Part shown: piece after piece, positions 1 to 8,015 of the stretch | Layout of the letters: each line of letters begins with the position of its first letter | How positions within the stretch are numbered: position 1 is the first letter of the stretch | Assembly (NCBI RefSeq): GCF_045209745.1 | Contig: NZ_CP109273.1 | Coordinates: 3,720,001 to 3,784,000 of the forward strand | DNA: 64,000 nt | From: Micromonospora sp045209745 | Lineage (GTDB): Bacteria; Actinomycetota; Actinomycetes; Mycobacteriales; Micromonosporaceae | Direction of reading: 5' to 3' | Notes under the pieces: model-generated | Told to the model about the DNA's origin: nothing | Databases searched by the model: none | What the model saw: the letters and a program-made list of their open reading frames with translations, nothing else | Made by a program: the position numbers and the translations under genes

Positions 1-1
1 G

Positions 2-874
2 CACCAGACCCGGCGCTGGAACCCGAAGATGAAGCGCTTCATCATGACCGAGCGCAACGGCATCTACATCATCGACCTGCGCCAGACCCTCGAATACATC
101 GAGAAGGCGTACGAGTTCGTGCGTGGGACCGTCGCCGAGGGTGGCAGCATCCTGTTCGTCGGCACCAAGAAGCAGGCCCAGGAGGCGATTGCCGAGCAGG
201 CGACCCGGGTCGGCCAGCCGTACGTCAACCACCGCTGGCTCGGTGGCATGCTGACCAACTTCCAGACGGTGTACAAGCGGCTCCAGCGGATGAAGGAGCT
301 GGAGGGCCTGGGTGACCTCAGCGGCACCGCCGCCGGTTACACCAAGAAGGAGACCCTGCAGCTCTCCCGCGAGAAGATCAAGCTGACCCGCACCCTCGGT
401 GGTCTGCGGGACATGCAGAAGCTTCCCGCCGCGGTCTGGATCGTCGACACCAAGAAGGAGCACATCGCCGTCGACGAGGCCCGCAAGCTGGGCATCCCGG
501 TGATCGCGGTGCTGGACACCAACTGTGACCCGGACGAGGTCGACTTCCCGATCCCGGGTAACGACGACGCGATCCGGTCGGCCGAGCTGCTGACCAAGGT
601 CGTCGCGGCCGCCGTCGCGGATGGTCTGATCGCGCGTTCGGGCCGTCGTCGTGGCAACGACGAGAAGCCCGAGGGTGTCGCGAGCGACGAGCCGCTGACC
701 GAGTGGGAGCGTGAGCTGCTCGAGCCGAAGAAGGCCGACGAGCCCGCTGCCCCGGCCGAGCAGCCTGCCGCTGTCGCCGCCGAGCAGCCCGCCGCTGCCG
801 CCGAGCAGCCCGCCGCCCCGGAGCAGCCGGCGCAGGTCGCCACCGAGCAGCCGGCGACCGCTACCGCGGAGTGA
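2..874 (+). CDS. rpsB: 30S ribosomal protein S2 (5' end missing)
   Basis: Ribosomal protein S2 of the small subunit. The reading frame is already open at base 2 (HQTRRWNPK just before an internal Met at 29), so the true start lies upstream of the window and only about 20 residues are lost. The conserved core includes MTERNGIYIIDL, FVGTKKQA and NHRWLGGMLTNF. The last 60 or so residues are an Ala/Pro/Glu/Gln tail with repeated EQPA units, a low-complexity extension common in actinobacterial S2. It precedes tsf, the universal rpsB-tsf pairing, so both are likely co-transcribed. Confidence 0.97.
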   Translation, partial: HQTRRWNPKMKRFIMTERNGIYIIDLRQTLEYIEKAYEFVRGTVAEGGSILFVGTKKQAQEAIAEQATRVGQPYVNHRWLGGMLTNFQTVYKRLQRMKELEGLGDLSGTAAGYTKKETLQLSREKIKLTRTLGGLRDMQKLPAAVWIVDTKKEHIAVDEARKLGIPVIAVLDTNCDPDEVDFPIPGNDDAIRSAELLTKVVAAAVADGLIARSGRRRGNDEKPEGVASDEPLTEWERELLEPKKADEPAAPAEQPAAVAAEQPAAAAEQPAAPEQPAQVATEQPATATAE

Positions 875-879
875 TTGCA

Positions 880-926
880 CCGTCGCTGCCCCGCCGTTCG
901 TTTTTTCGAGCGGGGGGCAGCGGCGG
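880..926 (+). terminator. rpsB-tsf intergenic hairpin
   Basis: A GC-rich stem (CGCTGCCCC pairing with GGGGGGCAGCG) encloses a loop that contains six T residues. There is no T-run after the stem, so it is more likely an attenuator or RNA-processing hairpin between rpsB and tsf than a full terminator. Confidence 0.45.
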
Positions 927-1008
927 TACTCTGGGCACGTTTCGCCCGGATCCGGGTAACCGGCACCTCTGACCATCCACACGCCGTCTCAACATCGAAG
1001 AGAGAGCC

Positions 1009-1836
1009 ATGTCCCAAATCACCGCCGCGGACGTCAAGAAGCTCCGCGACCTCACCGGCGCCGGCATGATGGACAGCAAGAAGGCGCTGACCGAGGCCGA
1101 GGGCGACTTCGACAAGGCCATCGAGATCCTGCGCGTCAAGGGCGCCAAGGACGTCGGCAAGCGGGCCGGTCGTACGGCGGCCAACGGCCTGGTTGCCCAC
1201 TCCGGCAAGGCGCTGCTCGAGCTCAACTGCGAGACCGACTTCGTCGCCAAGACCGAGTCCTTCATCGCGCTGGGCCAGCAACTGGTCGAGCACGGCGAGC
1301 GTTCCGGCGTGAACACCGCCGAGGAGCTGCTCGTCACCGAGCTCGACGGCAAGGTCGTCGCGGAACTGATCCAGGAGCAGTCCGCCAAGATCGGCGAGAA
1401 GCTGGTGCTCAACCGGTTCGCCAAGGTCGAGGGCACCACCGCCGTCTACCTGCACCGCAAGGCCCAGGACCTTCCGCCGGCCGTTGGTGTGCTGGTGTCG
1501 TACACCGGCAAGACCGACGAGGCGGGCGACGCCGACGCCCGTGGTGTGGCCATGCAGATCGCCGCGATGCGGCCGAAGTACCTCACCCGGGATGAGGTTC
1601 CGGCTGAGGTCGTCGAGTCCGAGCGGCGTATCGCCGAGCAGACCGCCCGCGAGGAGAACAAGCCCGAGGCGGCCCTGCCGAAGATCATCGAGGGTCGGGT
1701 GAACTCCTTCTTCAAGGACTACGTCCTGATCGAGCAGTCGTCCGTGTCCGACAACAAGAAGTCGGTGAAGCAGCTGCTGGCCGAGGCCGGCATCGAGGTC
1801 ACCCGCTTCGTGCGGTTCGAGGTCGGCCAGGCCTGA
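1009..1836 (+). CDS. tsf: Elongation factor Ts
   Basis: EF-Ts, the guanine-nucleotide exchange factor that regenerates EF-Tu-GTP in the cytoplasm. At 275 residues it has the usual actinobacterial length. The N-terminal UBA-like domain (AADVKKLRDLTGAGMMDSKK) is followed by the core with the signature NCETDFVAKTESF at about residues 70-82. The start ATG has GAGAGAG upstream. It lies 134 bp after rpsB and ends before a strong hairpin, so rpsB-tsf form a unit. Confidence 0.98.
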   Translation: MSQITAADVKKLRDLTGAGMMDSKKALTEAEGDFDKAIEILRVKGAKDVGKRAGRTAANGLVAHSGKALLELNCETDFVAKTESFIALGQQLVEHGERSGVNTAEELLVTELDGKVVAELIQEQSAKIGEKLVLNRFAKVEGTTAVYLHRKAQDLPPAVGVLVSYTGKTDEAGDADARGVAMQIAAMRPKYLTRDEVPAEVVESERRIAEQTAREENKPEAALPKIIEGRVNSFFKDYVLIEQSSVSDNKKSVKQLLAEAGIEVTRFVRFEVGQA

Positions 1837-1844
1837 GTCGCCAC

Positions 1845-1863
1845 CGGGCGCCGCGGGCGCCCG
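1845..1863 (+). terminator. Hairpin directly after tsf
   Basis: A perfect GGGCGCC / GGCGCCC stem with a 3-nt loop begins nine bases after the tsf stop. It is followed 20 bp later by a longer stem-loop, and the two together probably end the rpsB-tsf transcript. Confidence 0.5.
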
Positions 1864-1881
1864 TGGGCAGGAGACTTCGAT

Positions 1882-1923
1882 GAGGAGGCCGCCGGTGTAC
1901 GTAACAGGCACCGCGGCCTCCTC
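1882..1923 (+). terminator. Strong stem-loop ending the rpsB-tsf unit
   Basis: Arms GAGGAGGCCGCCGGTG and CACCGCGGCCTCCTC pair over about 15 bp with an 11-nt loop. No long T-run follows, as is usual for high-GC actinobacterial terminators. Confidence 0.65.
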
Positions 1924-1929
1924 GTCACA

Positions 1930-1935
1930 TAGGGT
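1930..1935 (+). promoter_or_regulatory. Putative -10 element of pyrH
   Basis: TAGGGT lies just after the tsf terminator and about 60 bp before pyrH. It fits the TANNNT -10 of the principal actinobacterial sigma factor. No convincing -35 was seen. Confidence 0.3.
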
Positions 1936-1997
1936 CGGCAGCGGCAGGTTCGCGGTACGCGCCGCACGGGGCGTGCGCGTGGGGAAGGGCGGGGCGG

Positions 1998-2765
1998 ATG
2001 ACGCAGGTTGTGAGTGACCGGACGCTGGCGATGGACGATCCGACGGCACCGCCGCTGGGGCGGGCCCGGCGAGTGGTCCTGAAGCTCTCCGGTGAAGTGT
2101 TCGGTGGCGGCGCGATCGGCGTCGACCCGGACGTCGTCCAGGCCATCGCCCGGCAGATCGCCACCGTGGTCCGCCGCGGCGTGCAGGTCTCCGTCGTGGT
2201 CGGCGGCGGCAACTTCTTCCGCGGCGCGGAGCTGCAGAAGCGCGGAATGGACCGGGCCCGCGCCGACTACATGGGCATGCTCGGCACCGTGATGAACTGC
2301 CTCGCACTTCAGGACTTCCTGGAGAAGGAAGGCATCGAGACCCGGGTGCAGAGCGCCATCACCATGGCTCAGGTCGCCGAACCGTACATTCCGCTGCGGG
2401 CGATCCGGCACCTGGAGAAGGGCCGTGTGGTCATCTTCGGCGCCGGCGCCGGCATGCCGTACTTCTCCACCGACACGGTGGCCGCCCAGCGGGCTCTGGA
2501 GATCCGTGCCGACGTGGTGCTGATGAGCAAGAACGGCGTGGACGGCGTCTACACCGCCGACCCCCGGATCGACCCCACCGCCAGCAAGCTCGACTCGATC
2601 ACCTTCTCCGAGGCGCTGCGCCGCAACCTGCGGGTGGCAGACGCGGCGGCATTTAGCCTCTGCATGGAGAACGGCCTGCCGATGCTGGTCTTCGGTGCGC
2701 AGGGTGACGACACCATCATTCGCGCGGTGGTTGGCGACAAGATCGGCACCCTGATCACCGCCTGA
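1998..2765 (+). CDS. pyrH: Uridylate (UMP) kinase
   Basis: Phosphorylates UMP to UDP in pyrimidine nucleotide synthesis. This is the bacterial hexameric amino-acid-kinase-fold enzyme, unrelated to eukaryotic UMP kinase. It shows VVLKLSGEVFGG near residue 30, VVGGGNFFRGAEL, and the C-terminal MSKNGVDGVYTADPR region typical of the family. The chosen start gives 255 residues with a 25-residue tail before the first strand; a start further in is possible. It is separated from tsf by a terminator and followed 82 bp later by frr, the usual pyrH-frr order. Confidence 0.97.
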   Translation: MTQVVSDRTLAMDDPTAPPLGRARRVVLKLSGEVFGGGAIGVDPDVVQAIARQIATVVRRGVQVSVVVGGGNFFRGAELQKRGMDRARADYMGMLGTVMNCLALQDFLEKEGIETRVQSAITMAQVAEPYIPLRAIRHLEKGRVVIFGAGAGMPYFSTDTVAAQRALEIRADVVLMSKNGVDGVYTADPRIDPTASKLDSITFSEALRRNLRVADAAAFSLCMENGLPMLVFGAQGDDTIIRAVVGDKIGTLITA

Positions 2766-2847
2766 GTCCCGCCCACGGCGACGACAGCGGTGGTCTGACG
2801 ACTTTCAGCAGAGCCCACGACGAGCACAGAAGGAGGCGAGGAGACCG

Positions 2848-3405
2848 GTGATCGACGACACCCTCCTCGAGGCCGAGGAAAAGATGGATCGTGCGGTTGA
2901 GCACGCCAAGGAGGAGTTCGGCGCCATCCGCACCGGTCGCGCCAACCCCGCCATGTTCTCGAAGGTCATCATCGACTACTACGGCACGCCCACGCCGCTG
3001 ACGCAGATGGCGTCCATCGCGATCCCTGAGCCGCGGATGGCCATCATCAAGCCGTACGACAACTCGCAGATCAATGCGATGGAGAAGGCGATCCGCGACT
3101 CGGACCTCGGGGTGAACCCGAACAACGAGGGCACTCAGCTGCGCATCCTGCTCCCGCAGATGACCGAGGAGCGCCGCCGCGACATGATCAAGGTGGCCCG
3201 GCACAAGGGCGAGGAAGCCAAGGTGGCGATCCGTAACGTCCGCCGCCGTGGCAAGGAAGAGCTGGACCGGATCGTCAAGGACGGCGAGGCTGGCGAGGAC
3301 GACGGTCGCCGCGCCGAGAAGGAACTCGACGACCTGACCCAGCGTTACGTGGCCAACATCGACGACCTGGTCAAGCACAAGGAAACCGAGCTGCTCGAGG
3401 TGTGA
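2848..3405 (+). CDS. frr: Ribosome recycling factor
   Basis: Acts with EF-G to split post-termination ribosomes. It is 185 residues, the exact family size, with the conserved IRTGRANPAMF and PEPRMAIIKPYDNSQI segments and the ERRRDMIKVARHKGEEAKVAIRNVRR helix split by charged residues. GTG start with GGAGGCGAGGAG upstream. It ends 31 bp before a strong terminator, closing a pyrH-frr unit. Confidence 0.98.
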   Translation: MIDDTLLEAEEKMDRAVEHAKEEFGAIRTGRANPAMFSKVIIDYYGTPTPLTQMASIAIPEPRMAIIKPYDNSQINAMEKAIRDSDLGVNPNNEGTQLRILLPQMTEERRRDMIKVARHKGEEAKVAIRNVRRRGKEELDRIVKDGEAGEDDGRRAEKELDDLTQRYVANIDDLVKHKETELLEV

Positions 3406-3436
3406 TCGTCCGCCCGCTCGGCGGGTGAGATGCTCC

Positions 3437-3469
3437 GAGGCCCGTCCCCCACACGGGGGGCCGGGCCTC
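3437..3469 (+). terminator. frr terminator
   Basis: Stem GAGGCCCG-TCCCCC with GGGGGG-C-CGGGCCTC and an ACAC loop. The rest of 3406-3725 has no convincing gene; it carries a TAGGCT -10-like element and the leader of cdsA. Confidence 0.8.
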
Positions 3470-3577
3470 GTGCCGTACCTCAGCACGGAATGTGTGTGCA
3501 TCGCTGCGCGAGGGGCCGGCGGCCAGGGCGTCGTCCGTCGCCGTGCCTCGTCCGCCGTGCCCGCGCGGCGGGTGCAG

Positions 3578-3583
3578 TAGGCT
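3578..3583 (+). promoter_or_regulatory. Putative -10 element of cdsA
   Basis: TAGGCT about 145 bp before the cdsA start, between the frr terminator and the gene. The same hexamer recurs before several other genes in the window. No -35 is obvious. Confidence 0.3.
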
Positions 3584-3725
3584 CGGCAGGATTCCCGGCC
3601 ACCGGACGGTGAACACCGGGAATCGACCGACCGTCGGGGCGGTCAATCGGAGGAACATCGTACGTGTAGGGGATGCTTGTGGTCTTGCGTCATGTGGTGG
3701 TTCTCGTGCCCCGTCGCGGTGCGTG

Positions 3726-5027
3726 ATGTCCCACCCCGACCCCTACGGCAACGAGCCTCGCGGCTGGGAGCGTCCGGAGAGCCCCGTGACGCTGCCCTGG
3801 CCCGATCAGGACCTGGATGCCGGCCAGTGGAGCCGCCGTCCGGCCCCCGGCCCTGAGCTGTACGCCGACCCGCACGTCCGGCCGTACGCCGACCCGCTCC
3901 CGACGGACCCGTACGACGAGCGGGGTCGCGGCGACCGGTACACCGACCGACTGCCCGGCGCTGGCGACGGTCCGGCCCGTTTCGACGGCCCGGACCGGGG
4001 GCGCTTTGACGAGCCCGCCCGTTTCGAGGGCCCGGAGCACCCGGACCTGGACCTGCCGGCCCGCCTCGACGACCCCGGTTATCCGACCGAGCAGCTCGCG
4101 CCCGTTCGGGCCGAGTTGGCGCCGGACGATGGTGCGGCGACGACCGGTCGACGGCCGAGAGGTCGACGCCGGGCCAGCGCCGATCGACCCGCCACCCAGC
4201 AGTTGGGCAACGGACGGGCCGGCCGTAACCTCCCGGCGGCGATCGGGGTGGGGCTCGGCCTCGGCGCGTTGATCGTGGTGCCGCTGGTCGTCTACCCGTT
4301 GGCGTTCCTGCCGGTGATCGCGCTCGCGATCGCGATCGGCATCTGGGAGATGGCCCGGGCGGTCCGGCGCAGCGGGGCCCACCCACCGCTGGTGCCGCTG
4401 ATCGCCGGTGGCGTGCTGACCGTGGGTCTGGCCTGGTTCGCCGGCCCGGACGCGCTCAGCCTGGGGCTGCTGGTCACCGTGCTCGGCACCATGATCTGGC
4501 GGCTGGGCGACGGTCCGGCCGGCTTCCAGCGGGATCTCACCGCGGCCACCCTGATCGCCGTCTACGTGCCGTTCCTCGGCGGGTTCGCGGCGCTGCTGGC
4601 GGCGTCCCCCGACGACGGCCGGCTACGCATCCTGGCCACCCTGATCGCGGTGGTCCTCTCCGACACCGGCGGGTACGCGGCCGGCGTCACCTTCGGTCGA
4701 CACCCGATGGCCCCGTCGATCAGCCCGAAGAAGTCCTGGGAGGGGTTCGCCGGCTCGGTCACCGCGGCGGCCCTGGGTAGCGCGCTGCTGCTGTGGCTGA
4801 TGTTCGAGGTGGCCCCCTGGTGGGGTGCGCTGTTCGGGGTGGCCGTCTCCTGTGCGGCGGTCCTCGGAGACCTGGCCGAGTCGATGATCAAGCGGGATCT
4901 CGGTGTCAAGGACATGAGCAACCTGCTGCCCGGCCACGGCGGTCTGATGGACCGACTGGACTCGATCCTGTTCGCGGTGCCGACCGCCTACCTGCTGCTG
5001 GCGATCTTCGTGCCGGTGGTGAACTGA
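3726..5027 (+). CDS. cdsA: Phosphatidate cytidylyltransferase
   Basis: Makes CDP-diacylglycerol from CTP and phosphatidic acid, the branch point of phospholipid synthesis, at the inner membrane. It is 433 residues: about 165 hydrophilic residues rich in Asp, Pro, Arg and Tyr, then about eight membrane segments. The C-terminal CDS signature is visible (SPKKSWEGFAGS, GDLAESMIKRDLGVKD, HGGLMDRLDS). ATG 3726 (MSHPDPYGNEP) is chosen over an upstream frame-open GTG. The acidic N-terminal extension is typical of actinobacterial CdsA and its role is unknown. It follows frr as in most actinobacteria. Confidence 0.95.
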   Translation: MSHPDPYGNEPRGWERPESPVTLPWPDQDLDAGQWSRRPAPGPELYADPHVRPYADPLPTDPYDERGRGDRYTDRLPGAGDGPARFDGPDRGRFDEPARFEGPEHPDLDLPARLDDPGYPTEQLAPVRAELAPDDGAATTGRRPRGRRRASADRPATQQLGNGRAGRNLPAAIGVGLGLGALIVVPLVVYPLAFLPVIALAIAIGIWEMARAVRRSGAHPPLVPLIAGGVLTVGLAWFAGPDALSLGLLVTVLGTMIWRLGDGPAGFQRDLTAATLIAVYVPFLGGFAALLAASPDDGRLRILATLIAVVLSDTGGYAAGVTFGRHPMAPSISPKKSWEGFAGSVTAAALGSALLLWLMFEVAPWWGALFGVAVSCAAVLGDLAESMIKRDLGVKDMSNLLPGHGGLMDRLDSILFAVPTAYLLLAIFVPVVN

Positions 5028-5131
5028 GGTATGAATCACGGCGTCCCGGTCATCCGACTCCGACGGTCGCGACCCGTTCAACACCTCCGGACCGGCACCT
5101 GCCGTCGGCGGCGTGACACACTGGAGCAGCC

Positions 5132-6289
5132 ATGACGAGCCTGCCCTTGATCCCCGCCATCTCGGTCGCCCCCGCCGCGCGCCGGGCCTCCATGCCCCCT
5201 CAGCACCTCGCTGACCTGGACCTGGCCGGCCGCCAGGCGCTGGTCACCGAGTTGGGTGAGCCGGCATTCCGTGCCAAGCAGGTCTCGAACCACTACTTCG
5301 GGCGGCTGGTCCGCGACCCGCAGGCCATGACCGATCTGCCTGCGGCGACCCGGGAACGGCTGTCCAGCCAGCTGCTCCCCACGCTGCTCACTCCGGTGCG
5401 CGAGCTCGCGTGTGACGACGGCGCGACCCGCAAGGCGCTGTGGCGGCTGCACGACGGTGCGTTGGTGGAGAGTGTGCTGATGGGCTACCCGGATCGGGTG
5501 ACCGTCTGCATTTCCAGCCAGGCCGGCTGTGGCATGGCCTGCCCGTTCTGTGCGACCGGCCAGGCCGGGCTGACCCGCAACCTGTCCACGGCCGAGATCG
5601 TCGACCAGGCGGTGTACCTGGCCGGGGTGGCGGCCTCCGGCGTGGTCGCCGGCTCCCCGCCGCGGCTGTCGCGCGTCGTCTTCATGGGCATGGGCGAGCC
5701 ACTCGCCAACTACTCCCGGGTCATCGCAGCCATCCGTCGCCTGGTCAGCCCGGCTCCGGAAGGGCTCGGCCTGTCCCAGCGGCACATCACCGTTTCCACG
5801 GTCGGCCTGGTGCCGGCCATCCGCCGACTGGCCAGCGAAGACCTCTCTGTGACTCTTGCGCTGTCGTTGCACGCACCTGATGATGATCTGCGCGACGAAC
5901 TCGTGCCGGTAAACCAGCGCTGGAAGGTAGCCGAGGTGCTGGACGCAGCGTGGGACTACGCCGCCCGGACGGGCCGTCGCGTGTCGATCGAGTACGCGAT
6001 GATCAAGGACGTGAACGACCAGCCGTGGCGAGCCGACCTGCTTGGGCGGCTGCTGGCCGGCAGATTGGCCCACGTGAACCTCATCCCGCTCAATCCGACG
6101 CCGGGCAGCCGCTGGGACGCGAGCCCGAAGCCGGTTGAGCGGGAGTTCGTCCGGCGGTTGCGCGATGCCGGGGTGTCCACGACAGTACGAGACACCCGAG
6201 GTCGTGAGATCGACGGCGCGTGTGGCCAGCTCGCCGCCGCCCAGGACAACGACACCAACACCGACCGCGCCGGAGAGGCACCGGCGTGA
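5132..6289 (+). CDS. rlmN: 23S rRNA (adenine-2503-C2)-methyltransferase
   Basis: Radical-SAM enzyme that methylates A2503 of 23S rRNA, and A37 of some tRNAs, at C2. The 4Fe-4S-binding motif CGMACPFC has cysteines at residues 133, 137 and 140; GMGEPLANY and STVGLVPAI are also family hallmarks, and a C-terminal cysteine in DGACGQLAAAQ matches the methyl-accepting Cys. It is 385 residues, normal size. CACACT about 9 bp before the ATG could be the -10 of a nearly leaderless transcript. It is followed 31 bp later by the DivIVA-like gene. Confidence 0.96.
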   Translation: MTSLPLIPAISVAPAARRASMPPQHLADLDLAGRQALVTELGEPAFRAKQVSNHYFGRLVRDPQAMTDLPAATRERLSSQLLPTLLTPVRELACDDGATRKALWRLHDGALVESVLMGYPDRVTVCISSQAGCGMACPFCATGQAGLTRNLSTAEIVDQAVYLAGVAASGVVAGSPPRLSRVVFMGMGEPLANYSRVIAAIRRLVSPAPEGLGLSQRHITVSTVGLVPAIRRLASEDLSVTLALSLHAPDDDLRDELVPVNQRWKVAEVLDAAWDYAARTGRRVSIEYAMIKDVNDQPWRADLLGRLLAGRLAHVNLIPLNPTPGSRWDASPKPVEREFVRRLRDAGVSTTVRDTRGREIDGACGQLAAAQDNDTNTDRAGEAPA

Positions 6290-6320
6290 CCGGGCGTGGC
6301 GAACGAGACCAGGAGACATA

Positions 6321-7505
6321 GTGGCGAGTCAGGGTCAGCGTTTCCGGCGCAAGGCGCTCCGCCGGGGATACAAGGTCGACGAGGTGGATGCCTTCCTCGA
6401 CCGGGTCGAGGCGACGCTCGACGGCCGACAGGTCGGCGCGCCGGTGGCCTCCCAGGAGGTCCACGACGTCGTCTTCCGGGTCCGGTTCAACGGCTACGAC
6501 GAATGGCAGGTCGACCTGCACCTGGACCGGGTCGAGCGGCAGCTGGCCGAGCTGGAGGAGCGCAACAGCGCCGGGCGGGGCGGCGACCCCCGGATGGCTG
6601 ACCGGATGGGCCCACCGGACCGGATGGGGCCGCCGATGCGCGATGACCGGGGCATGGTTCCGCAGCCGATGCCGCCCCGGCCGATGCCCGCGCAGGCCGG
6701 TCCGCCCGCCGACCGCTACGGCCGCTACGACGAGCCGACCGGTGCCTTCGCCGGTGGGTACGACGCTCCCCGCGGCGGTTACGACGCGCCGCGAGGCCCG
6801 GGTGGCCCTGGCCAGATGGGTCCCGGCGGCCCGATGGGCCCCGGCCCGATGGGTGGCCACGGTGTTCCGCAGCGCGGCCTGCCGGCCGGCCCCACGGGTT
6901 ACGGCCCGGATGACCAGCGCTCGCCTGGTGGGTACGGCCCGGATGACCAGCGCGGTGGGTACGGCCCGGATGACCAGCGCGGTGGGTACGGCCCCGACGA
7001 CCAGCGCTCGCCCGGCGGCTATCCGCCGGAGGAGCCGCGCTTCGACGGCTTCGAGGCTGGGCGGCACGGCCGCGCCGACATGACCGCCGAGATCCGGATG
7101 CCCGAGCGGGACCAGCGCGACATGCGCCGTGGCCCGGCCGGTCCGCCGCCGCAGCAGGGCATCGGTGGCCCGCCGATGGCCGGTCCGCCCGCTGTGGCCG
7201 GCCCGCCGATGGGTGGCCCTCCCATGGGTGGCCCCCCGATGGCCGGTCCGCCCGGCAGTGACCTGTACCGGGTCGACCAGATCCGCCGCAGCTTCCAGGT
7301 GCGTCGGTTCGGCAGCGGGTACGACCCCGACCAGGTGGACCGGTTCTTCGACACCCTGCTCGGCGGCATGCAGCGCCGCAACCCGATGCCGGTCGACCCG
7401 AAGGACCTGGACACGCTCCGGTTCGGCCTGGTGCCCGGTGGCTACTTCGAGGCTGAGGTCGACGCCGCGCTCAAGGACGTGCAGGACATCCTCTTCGGGC
7501 GCTGA
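6321..7505 (+). CDS. DivIVA-domain protein with two DivIVA-like modules
   Basis: 394 residues from GTG 6321, which has AGGAG 6 bp upstream. The N-terminus has a DivIVA-like motif (YKVDEVDAFLDRVEATL, residues ~14-30) and the C-terminus repeats it (FGSGYDPDQVDRFFDTLL). Between them lies about 230 residues of Pro/Gly/Met/Arg-rich linker with four GYGPDDQR repeats and several GPPM runs, with no long coiled coil. DivIVA proteins bind curved membrane and organise polar growth and division in actinobacteria. Here the lack of a long coiled coil and the duplicated head domain suggest a scaffold rather than the main DivIVA/Wag31. Role inferred. Confidence 0.75.
   Translation: MASQGQRFRRKALRRGYKVDEVDAFLDRVEATLDGRQVGAPVASQEVHDVVFRVRFNGYDEWQVDLHLDRVERQLAELEERNSAGRGGDPRMADRMGPPDRMGPPMRDDRGMVPQPMPPRPMPAQAGPPADRYGRYDEPTGAFAGGYDAPRGGYDAPRGPGGPGQMGPGGPMGPGPMGGHGVPQRGLPAGPTGYGPDDQRSPGGYGPDDQRGGYGPDDQRGGYGPDDQRSPGGYPPEEPRFDGFEAGRHGRADMTAEIRMPERDQRDMRRGPAGPPPQQGIGGPPMAGPPAVAGPPMGGPPMGGPPMAGPPGSDLYRVDQIRRSFQVRRFGSGYDPDQVDRFFDTLLGGMQRRNPMPVDPKDLDTLRFGLVPGGYFEAEVDAALKDVQDILFGR
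6897..7021 (+). repeat. In-gene tandem repeats encoding GYGPDDQR
   Basis: Four near-identical 27-36 bp units within the DivIVA-like gene encode GYGPDDQR, alternating with SPG or G spacers. All units keep the frame, so unequal crossing-over could change their number without breaking the protein. Confidence 0.85.
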
Positions 7506-7522
7506 TCCCGACGCGTACGGAC

Positions 7523-7555
7523 GAGGGCCCGTCCCCCTGGTGGGGGCGGGCCCTC
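7523..7555 (+). terminator. Terminator between convergent genes
   Basis: GAGGGCCCG-TCCCCC paired with GGGGG-CGGGCCCTC and a TGGT loop. It lies between the DivIVA-like gene and the convergent small membrane gene and may serve both. Confidence 0.8.
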
Positions 7556-7590
7556 GGCGTTGTTGGCCGGTCGTCCGGCGGTCGCTCGGG

Positions 7591-7812
7591 TCAGGAGCGC
7601 AGACCGCTGCGCCGCAGCACGACGTCGCCGATCACAATGATCAGCAGCAGTGCGGCCAGGCCGATCAGCCAGATGTCCTCGACCCTGCCCTCGTGGTTGC
7701 CGCAGATCATCGCCAGCAGCGCCAGTGCCGTCAGCACCGCGCCGATCTGCCCGGCCTTGCGGTGCCCGGGCTTGTGCTGGTCTGGCGACGTTACCGGCTC
7801 GCTTCCTGCCAC
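7591..7812 (-). CDS. Small two-helix membrane protein, DUF2631-like
   Basis: 73 residues from a GTG start with AAGGA upstream. A short polar N-terminus (SPDQHKPGHRKAGQIG) is followed by two hydrophobic helices (AVLTALALLAMI and IWLIGLAALLLIIVIGDVVL) and a basic C-terminal end RRSGLRS. It resembles the actinobacterial DUF2631 family, often found near cdsA, rlmN or dxr; no function is known. An upstream in-frame ATG at 7932 would add a basic non-conserved tail and is disfavoured. Family call is from memory and only moderately sure. Confidence 0.6.
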   Translation of the reverse strand: MAGSEPVTSPDQHKPGHRKAGQIGAVLTALALLAMICGNHEGRVEDIWLIGLAALLLIIVIGDVVLRRSGLRS

Positions 7813-8015
7813 TGTCGGTCCTTCCCTCGCGATCGGATCTTTGGTTAGTCTGGCACGCCTCCTGCTCGGTGCGGCGGGGTGGGGGTTTCGGTTTCCCGGC
7901 CGTCGGCCCTGCCCACCTGGGCCGAACGGCACTACGGGCGTCGCGGGGCGGCGGTCAGACTCTCTCCGGTAGCGTTTGGCGTATACCTGATTGTCTGTTT
8001 GAGGGGGACTGTGCG

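Noticed and set aside
337..2307. 656-codon open frame on the minus strand
   Set aside because: Antisense shadow of rpsB, tsf and pyrH; Arg/Pro-rich without any family match. Long spurious frames are normal at this GC content.
7650..8015. Long N-terminal extension of the Rieske/MBL protein
   Set aside because: Overlaps the divergent small membrane gene and lacks conserved content; GTG 8016 has a ribosome site and family-like start.
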